Shown: positions 1 through 10,311 of the stretch, piece by piece | Numbering within the stretch: position 1 is the first letter of the stretch | Layout of the letters: each line of letters opens with the position of its first letter | Assembly: GCF_018390515.1 (NCBI RefSeq) | Contig: NZ_JAHBBK010000005.1 | Coordinates: forward strand, 1 to 64,000 | Reading direction: 5' to 3' | Origin: Mucilaginibacter sp. Bleaf8 | GTDB taxonomy: Bacteria > Bacteroidota > Bacteroidia > Sphingobacteriales > Sphingobacteriaceae | DNA: 64,000 nucleotides | Translations under genes and position numbers: made by a program | The notes under the pieces: model-generated | What the model was told of the DNA's origin: nothing | What the model saw: the letters and a program-made list of their open reading frames with translations, nothing else | The model's database searches: none

Positions 1-2278
1 TGGTTACCGCTGTAGGTATAATCCAGCATGCCCTGACTCGTGCCGATGCCACCTCTGGTAAGCTTGGTGATATTGCCCATTACGTCGTAGCTGATCGCCT
101 CATCCAAAGCGTTAGCTGTCGATACGGCATTAGTCAGCCGGTTCACCTTGTCATACGTATAGGCAAAGCTCTTCGTGCCCGGCGCACTGACTTTCGTGGT
201 GAGGTAGTTCATCTGCGCAATATTCCCGTTCCACTGTGCGTTTGCCAATACATCCGGCGTGTTGTACCTCAGGTCCAGCGAGAACAGATTGCCGCTCGTG
301 GACATGGTGCGCATCCAGCCCCGCTCGTTGTAGCCGTAGCTCAGCGTCTGCAGCCCATCACCCAATGCCTTGTCCTTCAGTTGTCCAACCTCGTTATACG
401 TCAGTTTGGATAAGGATACCGCTGCTGCATCATTGATGCTCTCTTTGGTCTCTACCTTTCTGCCCATATGATCGTAGCTGTAGTTCATGGCAATCGTTGT
501 GGTCGTGCCATTTACTATATGCGTACGCTTGCTACTCAGCAGCTCATCAGTAAAGCTGTAGCTGTTCTCTACCTGATCTGTGCCTAAAAGATGGTTATCG
601 CTCTTGCTTTGCACTACTCTTCCTTCCTCGTCATAGTAGTTCACCGTCAGCAGCATCTTTGTTGTGCCCAGTACATTCACTTTCGTGCCGGTGAGTAACC
701 CTGTTACATTCTCAGACTGGCCCAGATCCTTATTGGGCGCTGCCGCGCCCAAAGCCCCTGACCCCGGAAAGGCATAACTACCATAATAATTCATCGTCAA
801 ATACTGGCCAACACTTCCCTGCGGAATCGCATTGTTGCTGTAACCTGTGGTGGTATTATTCGGATCGGCGGTCTCCCACTGCCCAGGGGCTGAATAGGCT
901 CTGCCTTGGAAGTTTTGCCGGTAATTATCATAAGCTAGATTACTGTGCAGATTATCATTATACACACCTGTCAATATAACCCTGCCCAAAGCATCATACT
1001 TGGTAAACGTCCACTGCTGCGGTGACTTGCTGCGCTGCACGGCATCCTGGCTCATCACCAGCTGGTCCAGTCTGTTATATACCATCAGTTCCCAGCCCTT
1101 ACCCGGCACTTTCTTCTCGATTAACCTATTCCGGTCATCATAACGGTACTGGTAACAGAATGCCGTCTGCTTGGTCGCATCCGGCAGCCCCCCGTCCGAA
1201 TTCGCCCCCGGCGGCAAGACAAACGAAAGGTTACCCAGGTCATCATAAACGTAATAGGTAGACAGGGCATGCGGCACCTCTTGCCCGTTCGCATTTTTCA
1301 CTTTATTGAATATGCGCTTAAGCACTACGCGACCATCTTTGTCTTTATACTCATGTATCTGCCCCGCCAGTCCGTCGGTTGCCTGCCAGTTTTCATCTTT
1401 GGTAATGGTTAGCAAAAGTGCACCTGCTTTATAATTTTCAGTGCTACTCAGCTTGCGCTGGTATTCCAGTCCGGAAGTAGTTACAGGAACGGCACGGTAA
1501 AGTTTGACCACCCGATCTCCGCTTTCTGTGTTCGTGCTGTACTCTAGCTTAACCGTATGGCCTGAGCCTGGGATATTATTATCCAAGGGCTGCCAGTCAT
1601 TACCGGGCGCGCCCTGCTCCAGCGAGCGGTTCAAGGGAGAAGACTCCAATACAGTTGTGGCATACGGCGAAGGGATAGCTGGATAACCCTGGCCCAATGA
1701 ATTGTAAAACTGTTTTTGCGCACTATTACTATAACCAGATGTGCCATTCAGCGCGTTAATGCGGTAACTGCCTGGGGCACTCTGATCCGTGGCGTAAGGC
1801 AAATATTTCGTGGCACCTCTGCCAAACTGATCGTAAGCAAAAGGCTGAATCACATCTTTCAGGCCGCTTTGATTGCCTTTAATATGCACTGTCTGTAAAG
1901 TGTCTGCCCAGTACATCAAAATATTGTACAGAGGCGGCCACGTTACAAAGCGAGGCAGTATCCCCCATCGGATTCAGCACCCCCGGGCCCCCGTGGCTTC
2001 AGGGTAATGATATAACTTTGCGCATCCGAAGGCTGTATATTTTGGGGTACGCATACATTGCCGGAAATGTAGGCCCTAAAACTGTTGCCGAGCGTGGCTT
2101 TAAAGGAAAACCCTGGTTTAAGCGCAAGGCTTACCTGATGGCAATACGCCCCCGGCGCTACTGTGCTGGACATCTGCTGGTTAGCAACGAGCTGTGCCTG
2201 TGCGCCCAAAGGCCTAAGCATGAGCACGAAACCAGCAAGCAAGCAATAGGCTAAATGCTGTAATTTACAGTTTTGCAT
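1..2278 (-). pseudogene. RHS/YD-repeat protein, frameshifted, 3' end outside window
   Basis: Reading leftwards from 2278, about 97 codons encode a signal peptide ending near GAQAQ and a short segment with LKPGFSFKA, which parallels LKPGFTALV in the intact RHS protein at 11301-15431. That frame stops at 1943. Skipping one base in the C-run 1980-1984 restores VLNPMGDTASL and VQYFDVLGR. A second one-base shift near 1897-1903 restores LQTVHIKGNQSG, after which the frame is open to base 1 with YD-type repeats such as YYDEEGRVVQSK and YNERGWMRTMS. Seen: two disruptions about 80 bases apart, each equal to one extra base. Either the gene is dead or these are indel errors in the assembly. The toxin or other C-terminal end lies left of the window, so its activity is unknown. 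The gene sits 63 bases downstream of the 1340-residue partner. Confidence 0.8.
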
Positions 2279-2341
2279 ATAAGGTTATGCTAGAATAGGT
2301 TGATCAAAAATATTAAGACAGGTTTCTTTTCGTGATTTGAA

Positions 2342-5300
2342 TTAATAAACAATAACCGGAAGTACGTAACCTGCACTGATGTTCACATTGGTGAACGTAA
2401 CAGATGTGCCGCTTTTTGACTCTCCCGGCGAATCCATGTTAAAGTCGCGATAGATAGTAAACCCTCTCGGCGTTGAAGCCGCAATATTTATAGCCAGCGT
2501 GTAGTTGCCCGCCGGGATATCCATGTACTGAGCATTTGCATTGCTGGCATTGGGAAAGGTCATGGTTTTTAGCACCGTTGTACCAAGCTTCAGTTGAACG
2601 GTTATGGTGTTGTTTAGCCCCTGTGTATTGTTTATTAAATTGACACCACCCGATACACTGGAGCACGAACCGTATTGATTAGCGAGGGTTTGCGCATTCT
2701 CTTTCATATCAGCATGGGCCATGGCATTGGCGTCTCCCTGACTGGTAAAGGAGGTATATTTGCCTGCCGCCAAATAATACGTGTAATTGCCCGATGCCGA
2801 GTTAAGGCCACAGTTATTACGGGTAACGGTTGTATCCATAGCTGCACTGGCATAAGATACCAACGGCGCACAGTCCTGCAACTGCCCGGCATAATTATAG
2901 CAATAGCTTTCTGTTATCTTGCCGTTCTGATCCTTAACGTTCCGCAATCGTTGATAAGTATCATACTCGTAATACTTCAAATTTCCTCTAGGATCGGCCT
3001 GGCTGGTTAACCCAGCCAAGGGATTGTAAGTATAAGTTGCCACTTCCGCATTAGGCAGCTGCGTACGCAGCCTTGACAGGAAGCTTCTTACTGCTTCATC
3101 GGGCGGACTTATTTTTTTGCTATAATTTTTAATGTTATCCGCCCCTAAAACGTTTGCAATAGCGGTACTATCAGCATTGCGAATGATAGCGATCGGATAT
3201 TGTCCTCCGTAACTCCACAAATAGTTTGTATTGATACCTTTTTCCGACTTGACCTGCTTCAGATTTTTGTTGTTCCAATCGTAATCAACGGTTTCCTTCT
3301 TTTCATAATACGGCGGAAGTGAAGCTGCGGATACATAAGGCACCATATCCTTGGGCGAATTGGCTACGGCCGCATACCGCTCGCTGATGGCACCAAAATC
3401 ATTGTACTTGACAATGGTACCGCTCACAACTTTGCCGTTCACCAACTGCTCTTCCTGTACCGGAAGCGATAACATATTTTTACTAATCAAATTCGTATAG
3501 TTCAAATCCGAAGTATACTTCATAGTATTTTGAACCAGTTCTGCTTTGCTGTTGGTGTACTCTTCTTTGGCTATTTCGTTTTGGTTATTATAAGTAAAGG
3601 TCTTTTCTACTGTCGATGACTCAATCCCATTAACGAATTCTCTTGTAATTTCCTTAGATTTTTTTGTTCTACCATAAGAAACAAAATAGTTGAAGTAATA
3701 AAAGTTATTGGGATTATCGCCTTGATATACCCATTGCCTACTCAAATCAGTGTTTAACCAATTGTTCCCCGACCAAATAAACGGTTCATATTCGTCGATT
3801 ACGAAAGTCTTTATGCGTTTCTCAGATAGTTCATATTCATAGCTTGTGCTTTTCACAGGATAATACGCACCAGCATTATCTGATTTGTAAAAAATCACAC
3901 TTTTAATCCTACTGTTCATCCATGAAGGATAAGTTTTAAACACGTATGGAAATTTCCCGCTTGACTTGGGTTCATAGTATGCCGTTGGTGCGTAGTACTG
4001 ATATTCTGTTTTTCCGTTTGACGCTTGCGAATTGCCTACCGATGTACTTTTTTCAGTCACCTTATCATAGCTAACTGCGCAACCTTGGTTGCTACCTAAT
4101 TCTACAGAACTGTTCGATGCAAACCAAATTACCCGCTTTAAACTTTTCGTGAATTCTGTATCCTGGTACAATAACGGGGAATAATAAAAATTTTTAGACG
4201 GATCTGTAAGTATTTCACCAACACCTACTGAGCTCGGGCCATACTTAACGTCACCGTATTCATAAGCTTTTTGCGAGACAATCTTGCTATCTATATCGTA
4301 AGTAGAAATCTTTTTTATCCGTAAGCCTCCGGCTTGCTCAGGCATAATTTGGGCTGGTGTTCCACCTGTATAATAATGATAAGATAGTCCTGCTTCAATG
4401 TAAGGACTATTACAAGTCCCCATAATCGATCCAGTTACTCCATTCGTATATGCTTCCATTTTATACTTGTGACCTTCATATAAGACAATATCCAAATTCA
4501 GAACTTTTCGTTGATCTCTATCTGCCTGCCAATGGGTAAAAGAATAGCTAAAATCACTATTTGTCAAATCCGTGATCTTGAATGTCATAGGAAGATTAGT
4601 AGAGACTTTATAATCAGAAAACATGACATATAATTTTCCCAGCGTAATGTTACCATTGTTAATTGAGCCGCCTAAATTTTCATTAACCTGAAATTCTAAA
4701 CTATTATTGGCCGGAACCCCAGTCAAAAAATCTGAAGTACAAGCCGGATCTCGATTTATTGCATATAATGTAACCTTCCTTTGCATCTCCGCTTGTCCTT
4801 GCTTTTGGCTATCGTTTAAGTAGTAATTGGGTTCATACTCGTAAGTAGTATATCCGCCTGTGGGGAAAACAACCTTGTTTAAAATACCGGCTTTGGTGTA
4901 GTTAAAGTCAGCTTTTCGATCTTCTCCGACGGCTACAGGATTTCCATTGCTCTTGGTAAAGAAATTTTGTGGAATCATTGACTCGTTATTCTTGCCATTG
5001 TAATATCCCCAATAATCTTGAGGTGTTGTTTGCCGTGGAGGCAATGGGGTTTCATTATAATCAAAGCTATATCTATTGATGGGTTTAGAGCTTCCGTTAT
5101 AGAAAACCACACCATTTAGTTTCAGGCTCTTTCGGGCCACCGGATCCATAGGGGCGCTATAGACCATCGGCATTCCGCTAGCAGTTCTTTCAAAATAAAC
5201 GTTGTTTTCGAAACCAACTTTCCTCATTATGTTACCTTTAGAGTCAAAGAGAATGAAACCAGTTAGTCTAGCATGGGTCGGAGGCCCGTCAGTACTTGCG

Positions 5301-6364
5301 ATTACATCTTGCCGATCGTTAGCAGAAAGAAATTGTATGTACCCAGAATTGAAAACAATCTTATCGATCATTTTAGCATCGGCAATATCGGTTCTGATAA
5401 ATGACTTGATTAGACCATCAAATTCGTTGCCTCCCTTGTCCACAGTGCTTAAGTTTGGTTGGTCATCAAGCATAAAACGGACCATATTTACAAGTTTGTA
5501 ACCATGGTAGGCCACGTCTTTATACTTAAAACTAATCGTATCCGAATGATCTGCAGAAATTATTTCTGTTAAATACCAAGTTGCAGGCCGTGGCACATAG
5601 TTCAAATTTCCGTTAGTATATTCATACTTTATTACATGCGTACTTGATGTGCTGGTTGAATTGTATTGCCTCGGCGTCTCGAAGGCTGGTTGGTTATCTA
5701 AGCTTGTCCCGAAACGATATGTATTTCCCTGTTTATCAGTGACAACTATCTTATTGCCATATAAGTCCGCTTCGAACTTTATGGAATCCAAGTTTAGATT
5801 AATAAACTTACCACTATTATTTAGGCTAAATTCTGCATTTAAGTTACTTGTTTGCATACTAAACAAATCGGGTTGCTTATCGTTATAAATTGCCCATTGT
5901 TTCAAAGTCTCACTATAGCCAGTTCTAAACGGCTGCGAGTCCCCTATGTCATCGCCAATTGTATTATAATTAGGCAAGGCTTTGCCTAATTCCATAAAAC
6001 CATAGGCTTGTTCGTCAGGCTTGTCTTTTATGACACGGCTAATTATGCCTCCAGCATTCAATACCCAACCCAAGCCAACAAACGAAGCCTCTTGATCTAC
6101 GCGAATCCCGCTTGCATGATAAGACAGCGAGATTGGTAACTGCAGCTTTTTTCCTTTAATGGTATAAAGGGGAATTTCAATAGACGGTACGCCTGTTCCT
6201 GTATTCACCGGGTATTCCTCATAACGACCTAACGCAGTTACATTAGGAGAATGAACAGTATAGGTAGGTATATTTAACTTCGTCTCAAGTTGTTGAGCCA
6301 AAAGAACGTTTGATAAAAAAATCAAACAAGTTAAAAAAGCTAATTTATTTAGTATTTTCGTCAT
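2342..6364 (-). CDS. large secreted SpvB/TcB-like RHS partner protein, 1340 aa
   Basis: The start at 6364 puts a signal peptide (LTCLIFLSNVLLAQ) at the N-terminus; the earlier in-frame ATG at 6499 would add 45 residues with no such peptide. Residues 60-100 (VPSIEIPLYTIKGKK, then SLSYHASG and GLGW) resemble the opening of SpvB/TcB proteins, where a beta-rich shell begins. The long middle is Tyr/Asn-rich beta sequence without a recognised catalytic motif. One YD-like repeat (YYEYDTYQRLRNVKDQNG) lies near residue 1135. A Cys-containing segment around 1165-1230 ending in NQYGSCSS resembles DUF5977. The downstream RHS gene and the parallel layout of cluster B suggest the pair forms a two-part RHS shell (inference). 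No enzyme function is assigned. Confidence 0.75.
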   Translation of the reverse strand: MTKILNKLAFLTCLIFLSNVLLAQQLETKLNIPTYTVHSPNVTALGRYEEYPVNTGTGVPSIEIPLYTIKGKKLQLPISLSYHASGIRVDQEASFVGLGWVLNAGGIISRVIKDKPDEQAYGFMELGKALPNYNTIGDDIGDSQPFRTGYSETLKQWAIYNDKQPDLFSMQTSNLNAEFSLNNSGKFINLNLDSIKFEADLYGNKIVVTDKQGNTYRFGTSLDNQPAFETPRQYNSTSTSSTHVIKYEYTNGNLNYVPRPATWYLTEIISADHSDTISFKYKDVAYHGYKLVNMVRFMLDDQPNLSTVDKGGNEFDGLIKSFIRTDIADAKMIDKIVFNSGYIQFLSANDRQDVIASTDGPPTHARLTGFILFDSKGNIMRKVGFENNVYFERTASGMPMVYSAPMDPVARKSLKLNGVVFYNGSSKPINRYSFDYNETPLPPRQTTPQDYWGYYNGKNNESMIPQNFFTKSNGNPVAVGEDRKADFNYTKAGILNKVVFPTGGYTTYEYEPNYYLNDSQKQGQAEMQRKVTLYAINRDPACTSDFLTGVPANNSLEFQVNENLGGSINNGNITLGKLYVMFSDYKVSTNLPMTFKITDLTNSDFSYSFTHWQADRDQRKVLNLDIVLYEGHKYKMEAYTNGVTGSIMGTCNSPYIEAGLSYHYYTGGTPAQIMPEQAGGLRIKKISTYDIDSKIVSQKAYEYGDVKYGPSSVGVGEILTDPSKNFYYSPLLYQDTEFTKSLKRVIWFASNSSVELGSNQGCAVSYDKVTEKSTSVGNSQASNGKTEYQYYAPTAYYEPKSSGKFPYVFKTYPSWMNSRIKSVIFYKSDNAGAYYPVKSTSYEYELSEKRIKTFVIDEYEPFIWSGNNWLNTDLSRQWVYQGDNPNNFYYFNYFVSYGRTKKSKEITREFVNGIESSTVEKTFTYNNQNEIAKEEYTNSKAELVQNTMKYTSDLNYTNLISKNMLSLPVQEEQLVNGKVVSGTIVKYNDFGAISERYAAVANSPKDMVPYVSAASLPPYYEKKETVDYDWNNKNLKQVKSEKGINTNYLWSYGGQYPIAIIRNADSTAIANVLGADNIKNYSKKISPPDEAVRSFLSRLRTQLPNAEVATYTYNPLAGLTSQADPRGNLKYYEYDTYQRLRNVKDQNGKITESYCYNYAGQLQDCAPLVSYASAAMDTTVTRNNCGLNSASGNYTYYLAAGKYTSFTSQGDANAMAHADMKENAQTLANQYGSCSSVSGGVNLINNTQGLNNTITVQLKLGTTVLKTMTFPNASNANAQYMDIPAGNYTLAINIAASTPRGFTIYRDFNMDSPGESKSGTSVTFTNVNISAGYVLPVIVY

Positions 6365-6508
6365 AAAAAAGTTTTGTTGTAAACTATATATTGAGAATTT
6401 GTATACTTCATCAAAACCACCTTTCTGATTATCAGGTATAAACACCGCACAACAATTCCGCGTACTCACTGGTAGCTGCACTACACATACTAAGAGCATC
6501 TATATGAT

Positions 6509-6901
6509 TCATTGGATTATAATTCGATATTTCCTTTCAGTTTGTAAAAAGCCGAAATCACCCTCATCCGGCTTATTCTTTACTACCTGGGTTATAACGC
6601 CGCCAGAATTTAAAACCCAGCCTAACCCTATAAATGAAGCTTCTTGGTCAACACGGATGCCGCTCGCGTGATATGACAATGAAATTGGCAACTCCAGCTT
6701 TTTGCCTTTGATGGTGTAAAGCGGAATGTCAATCGAAGGCACACCAGTAGCTGTGTTCACTGGATACTCTCCATACTTTCCAATTTCTGTAACGTTTGGA
6801 GAATGTCCGGTATAACTCGGTGTAACCAAGCGGGTTTGTGCATACAGCACATTTGCTAGAAGAATCACGCCCAGTATCAAGGCTGACTGTAATTTTTTCA
6901 T
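6509..6901 (-). pseudogene. truncated 5' copy of the SpvB-like RHS partner gene
   Basis: This 130-residue ORF has a signal peptide (VILLANVLYAQ) and then matches the N-terminus of the neighbouring 1340-residue protein almost residue for residue: HSPNVTEIGKYGEYPVNT, IPLYTIKGKKLELPISLSYH and GIRVDQEASFIGLGWVLN. Similarity ends after KNKPDEGDFGF, and the ORF closes with an unrelated tail and stop. It looks like the remnant of a tandem duplicate that lost about 1200 codons, possibly by recombination between paralogues. A short secreted product cannot be excluded. It lies upstream of, and in line with, the intact gene. Confidence 0.75.
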
Positions 6902-7469
6902 TTATGGTTCTTGTTTTTAAATTGGGAAACTTTGCTATTTCTTTGAGCATCTAAAGAAAAGTTTACTTTTACAGATAATTAGTTTAATTATTTCACAGCT
7001 TGGAGAACTATGAGCTTTCAGATTCGGTAAACGAACTACATAGACATGCTCATTCACTTTGTTGTGAATGGGCTTATAAAATTCACCAAGTGAACAAATA
7101 ATTATTGAAGACCATAGGGGCTTTATGAAGGATAACTTTTGCTGACTAAAAGCTATTATCGAGAACCTCGAAAGAGTTTCCCAATTCTGTTTAACAGGCG
7201 AAAATGGGGAGCAGCCTTTTAACATGACCATTAGAAAGAATTTAAAGGATTACGAATTGATCTTAAAACCTGACATATTAGGAAACGGAAAGTATTTAAT
7301 GCTTATAGAAAAGGAGGAATCCGATTTACACTGTGTTTGCGTGATAATTGACAATTTGAAAACCTTTTTTAGATTTGCAGGTACAACCGCCTTTGATACT
7401 GATTAGGTATAAGAATCAAACGCAATAGGCGTTGCCTTTTATGTAGCTTATACTATAAGCTCTTATTAA
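6902..7469. other. intergenic stretch, no supported gene
   Basis: AT-rich sequence between the truncated RHS partner and the tail-fibre-like gene. Two weak ORFs are present: a minus-strand 98-codon one at 6935-7231 and a plus-strand 60-codon one at 7224-7406 (starting MTIRKNLKDYEL). Neither has a recognisable domain, signal peptide or promoter. The second has a fairly natural amino-acid mix and might be a relic or a small protein. No hairpin with a clear T-tract was found. Confidence 0.4.
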
Positions 7470-8459
7470 CTATTTTCGCTTGTTATAAAGTTCAGCTAGC
7501 TTATGATCCAACTGTGCTATCTTTTTTATAAGCTTTCTATTAAGGTTTTGCTGCTGCTGAGCTTGATTGTCTTTTTCGATCATATACAGCGTCATTTCTT
7601 CCATCTTCTTCACCAACAACCGATTCATCTCCCCTAGGCTAATACCCTCTTTAGCAACTTCCTGCTCTGAAGGCATATCCGGCAGGTGTTTGTTTTTGTC
7701 AATGTATTCCTTGACCTCCGTAAGAGATGGCAGCTTATAACTTGGCTTAAATACATAATCCGGCCATGGTAGCGCCTCTACTTTTATTTCCGTTGCCCGT
7801 ATGTTGCCGGCTACGGCTAGTTTGTAGCCTTTAGGGTCCAGGGTACCAATTGCAACGTTGCCATCACCCTTTATCCACATTAGTTGCTTTTCCTGACTGT
7901 TATTATTATAGTTGTAAAACGCAAAGCCTCCTGTTTCACCGTCAGCCTGGTTGGAAATAAAGTCGGTTTCTCCTCCTCCTTTTGTCCGGTTCCAACCAGT
8001 AAGTACTTTTCCTGAGTTGGCTAAAAAGGATAAATTAATTCCATCAATATTTGCGGAACTACCACTCGAAAGCAGAGTGCCATTTACATCTAAATTTGTC
8101 TTTGGGCTTATCGTACCTATACCAACATTTCCATTAGTAAGAAAAGTAGCAACAGCATTACCATAAATCGTACTACCGATGGCAAAGTTACCACGTGTAC
8201 CAAATACCCCAGGTCCAATCGCCCACCTAGCACTATTGTCAGTTTCTAACGCACGTGAACTAAAGTGGATACTGGCTTCTCCATTGTCACTTGCTGGTGT
8301 GAGCCTGATCAAGCCGGTCACCGATCCTTTTACATTTAAAGGGGATTGCGGGTTGGTAGTACCGATACCGATGTTACCGGTTGTGTTCCATGGTGTGTTT
8401 TGCGCATAAGAAGCACAGCCAGCCAACAGGCAGGCCAGTAAAGTAGAAAGCTTTTTCAT
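7470..8459 (-). CDS. tail-fibre-like secreted protein with C-terminal coiled coil
   Basis: The 329-residue protein starts with a signal peptide, MKKLSTLLACLLAGCASYAQ. LAGC could act as a lipobox, or cleavage may follow SYAQ. It carries several copies of the strand motif NIGIGTTNP / NVGIGTISP / NVAIGTLDP, typical of phage tail-fibre-like and S74-like proteins, then a conserved segment (DYVFKPSYKLPSL to GEMNRLLVKKMEEM) and a Gln-rich coiled coil at about residues 275-329. Such proteins usually trimerise. No S74 chaperone catalytic motif is evident. A near-twin precedes cluster B at 22365-23351, so it may be a surface or adhesive partner of the RHS clusters (inference). It is probably transcribed from the promoter at 8641-8670. 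Confidence 0.75.
   Translation of the reverse strand: MKKLSTLLACLLAGCASYAQNTPWNTTGNIGIGTTNPQSPLNVKGSVTGLIRLTPASDNGEASIHFSSRALETDNSARWAIGPGVFGTRGNFAIGSTIYGNAVATFLTNGNVGIGTISPKTNLDVNGTLLSSGSSANIDGINLSFLANSGKVLTGWNRTKGGGETDFISNQADGETGGFAFYNYNNNSQEKQLMWIKGDGNVAIGTLDPKGYKLAVAGNIRATEIKVEALPWPDYVFKPSYKLPSLTEVKEYIDKNKHLPDMPSEQEVAKEGISLGEMNRLLVKKMEEMTLYMIEKDNQAQQQQNLNRKLIKKIAQLDHKLAELYNKRK
7575..7770 (-). repeat. near-identical C-terminal block of tail-fibre-like genes, copy 1
   Basis: The block encoding SYKLPSLTEVKEYIDKNKH to LLVKKMEEMTLY matches 22455-22650 with few synonymous differences. A second shared block is 8117-8370 against 22727-22980. The flanking coding parts diverge, so recent duplication or gene conversion is likely. 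Confidence 0.7.
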
Positions 8460-8640
8460 TTTGAAATTGTAATAGTGACTAAATTGATATACTTAATAAG
8501 CTGTGCGGCACAAGCGTTTCTTGTGACGCTGAAGGATGTATTTTCCGATGCTTAACTGTGCAGTAGCCTATGCAACCGTATGAGAGGTAGAGTCATTTCT
8601 GTGATAAGGTCTTAAGATTGAGTAATTAATACTTCGAAAG

Positions 8641-8670
8641 CAAAGATACCATATTGCTATAAATAGCCAA
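8641..8670 (-). promoter_or_regulatory. predicted Bacteroidota promoter for the tail-fibre-like gene
   Basis: On the minus strand the -7 box TATCTTTG (8641-8648) fits TAnnTTTG exactly, with a TTG (8668-8670) 19 bases upstream as the -33 element. Transcription would begin near 8635 and leave a leader of about 175 bases. The paralogue at 23351 has the same arrangement. Confidence 0.5.
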
Positions 8671-9053
8671 TGCTTCTATTAAGATTTTATAATTATTAAT
8701 CGTATATGAATAAAAACACTCGAAGACTATATGACAAACAGATAGCTCCACGGTTGCCCTACAACGCTGTTGTAGAGATATAGAAGTTCTACTAATTTAT
8801 TTAGCTATTAAAAGCAGAAATCCAGCCTGGTTAATCAAGGAGGACTAATTAAATTCTCTATTATAAAACGACCGTTTTTTGATATTGAATTTGGTGGTCA
8901 AAACTAAAAAATCACAAAAACCGGAAAACACCTCTCACCTACCCCAAAACTCGCTTTTCTTCTTTTTGTTGAATTCTCGTAAACTCATTCCATTATTCAA
9001 AAGAAAATTTGCGTTTTTGATGATGAGTATTTGATAAAGAGGGACATAGATAA
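8671..9053. other. intergenic stretch, nothing recognised
   Basis: AT-rich sequence between the minus-strand promoter of the tail-fibre-like gene and the recombinase. No ORF, inverted repeat or recombination site could be supported. Confidence 0.4.
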
Positions 9054-9643
9054 ATGAAAATAGGATATGCAAGAGTGAGTACCCAGGAACAGAACTTGGA
9101 TCTGCAAATTAACGAGCTGACCAAGTTTGGGTGTGACAATATATATCAGGAAAAGATATCCGGCAAGAACACAGAACGGCCGGAACTCAGAAAACTGATG
9201 GCAAGTCTCCGCAAAGGAGATGAGGTCGCAATCTGGAAATTGGACCGGCTTGGAAGATCACTTCGCGATCTGGTAGATGTAGTTGCCCATCTTCAAGAAA
9301 AGGGTGTTGACTTTGTAAGCTTGCATGACCACATCAACACGACGACCGCAACCGGCCAGTTTACGTTCAACATCTTTGCTTCCCTTGCCGATTTTGAAAG
9401 AGACATCATCCGGGAACGGACCAAGGCTGGACTCTCGGCTGCCAAGGCCCGAGGGAAGAAAGGTGGAAGACCAGCAGGATTGACACCCGAAAAGATGCAG
9501 GTGGGTTAACGGCCCGCGACCTGCATGACACCGGCAAGTATTCCATCGGCGAAATAGCGGAAAGGCTCAAGCTACCCATTGCTACCTGCTACCGTTATCT
9601 AACCTATGTACGAAATGAGAATGGAGGACAGGCCCGCGAGTGA
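9054..9643 (+). pseudogene. serine recombinase (resolvase/invertase family), frameshifted before its HTH
   Basis: The N-terminal catalytic domain is intact: YARVSTQEQNLDLQ with the nucleophilic Ser (residue 9), WKLDRLGRSLRDL, and the E-helix segment FNIFASLADFERDIIRERT. The frame closes at 9509 right after PEKMQVG. Adding one base to the G-run in GTGGGTTAA continues it as LTARDLHDTGKYSIGEIAE, a helix-turn-helix DNA-binding domain ending at 9643, giving the usual length of about 195 residues. Seen: one missing G. It may be a dead gene or an assembly error. As it stands the product lacks its DNA-binding domain. It lies between the two RHS clusters and could have been involved in rearranging them (inference only). 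Confidence 0.85.
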
Positions 9644-10311
9644 TAACAGCAAAAAGAGAAAAGGAGTAATCTGGGCTTTGCTCTTCTAGAAACCAGCAAT
9701 ATCTTTCCAGCTGGTACCACTTTTAGATTGTTACTTTTCCAGCGGTTTATACCTTATATATACATCAATTTTTACACCTATATATACGGAATAAATACTA
9801 AGAATGCCACACCAATTTCGAATTGAGATAGTTATTCTATTTGGTGTAATCTTTATAATGCTATATAGGTTTAATATATGGTTGAGGAATAGAAGGGCCA
9901 GCAATTCTTACTCTCTACCCTTCAATATAAATTAGCGTTTTAACTCAACAATTTAATTTTGAATATGAAAACGAACTTTTGATACTGAAATTTATAAATA
10001 TGGATCGGTTTCGTCATAAAGATTTTAAAGTGTTAAACGATAGAACGTTTTTACTTTCCTAATCAGAATAATTTCCCTCAAGTTATTGTTGCTAATCCAT
10101 TACAAGAGTTAATTAGCTACTTAATTTAATAATATCAAAGTTATCCATATCTGGGTTTATTTGCTTAAGTTGAGTCAAGATAAAAGAAGCAGGGACGCAT
10201 ACACCTAAAATTCAGTCAGAACCAAAACCTTGATTATTACTTAGACGTTAATCGTGTTGCCATTGCATCTTAAATAAGATTCTTTTATCTTTAAAACTTA
10301 AATAAAAACAA
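9644..10311. other. intergenic stretch with one promoter
   Basis: AT-rich, with no ORF of credible quality. The right end holds a promoter-like pair for the next gene. No transposon ends or repeats were recognised. Confidence 0.4.
10263..10293 (+). promoter_or_regulatory. predicted promoter of the small exported protein gene
   Basis: TTG (10263-10265), 20 bases, then TATCTTTA (10286-10293), one mismatch from TAnnTTTG. The spacing is that expected for the Bacteroidota housekeeping sigma factor, and the start codon follows 18 bases later. Confidence 0.4.

Noticed and set aside
6935..7231. 98-codon minus-strand ORF
   Set aside because: No domain, signal peptide or promoter; unusual composition (Ser, Ile, Lys rich) consistent with AT-rich non-coding DNA.
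8875..9993. Imperfect direct repeats TTTTGATATTGAATTT (8877) and TTTTGATACTGAAATTT (9977) flanking the recombinase
   Set aside because: Short, one gap and one mismatch, and AT-rich; chance is likely.
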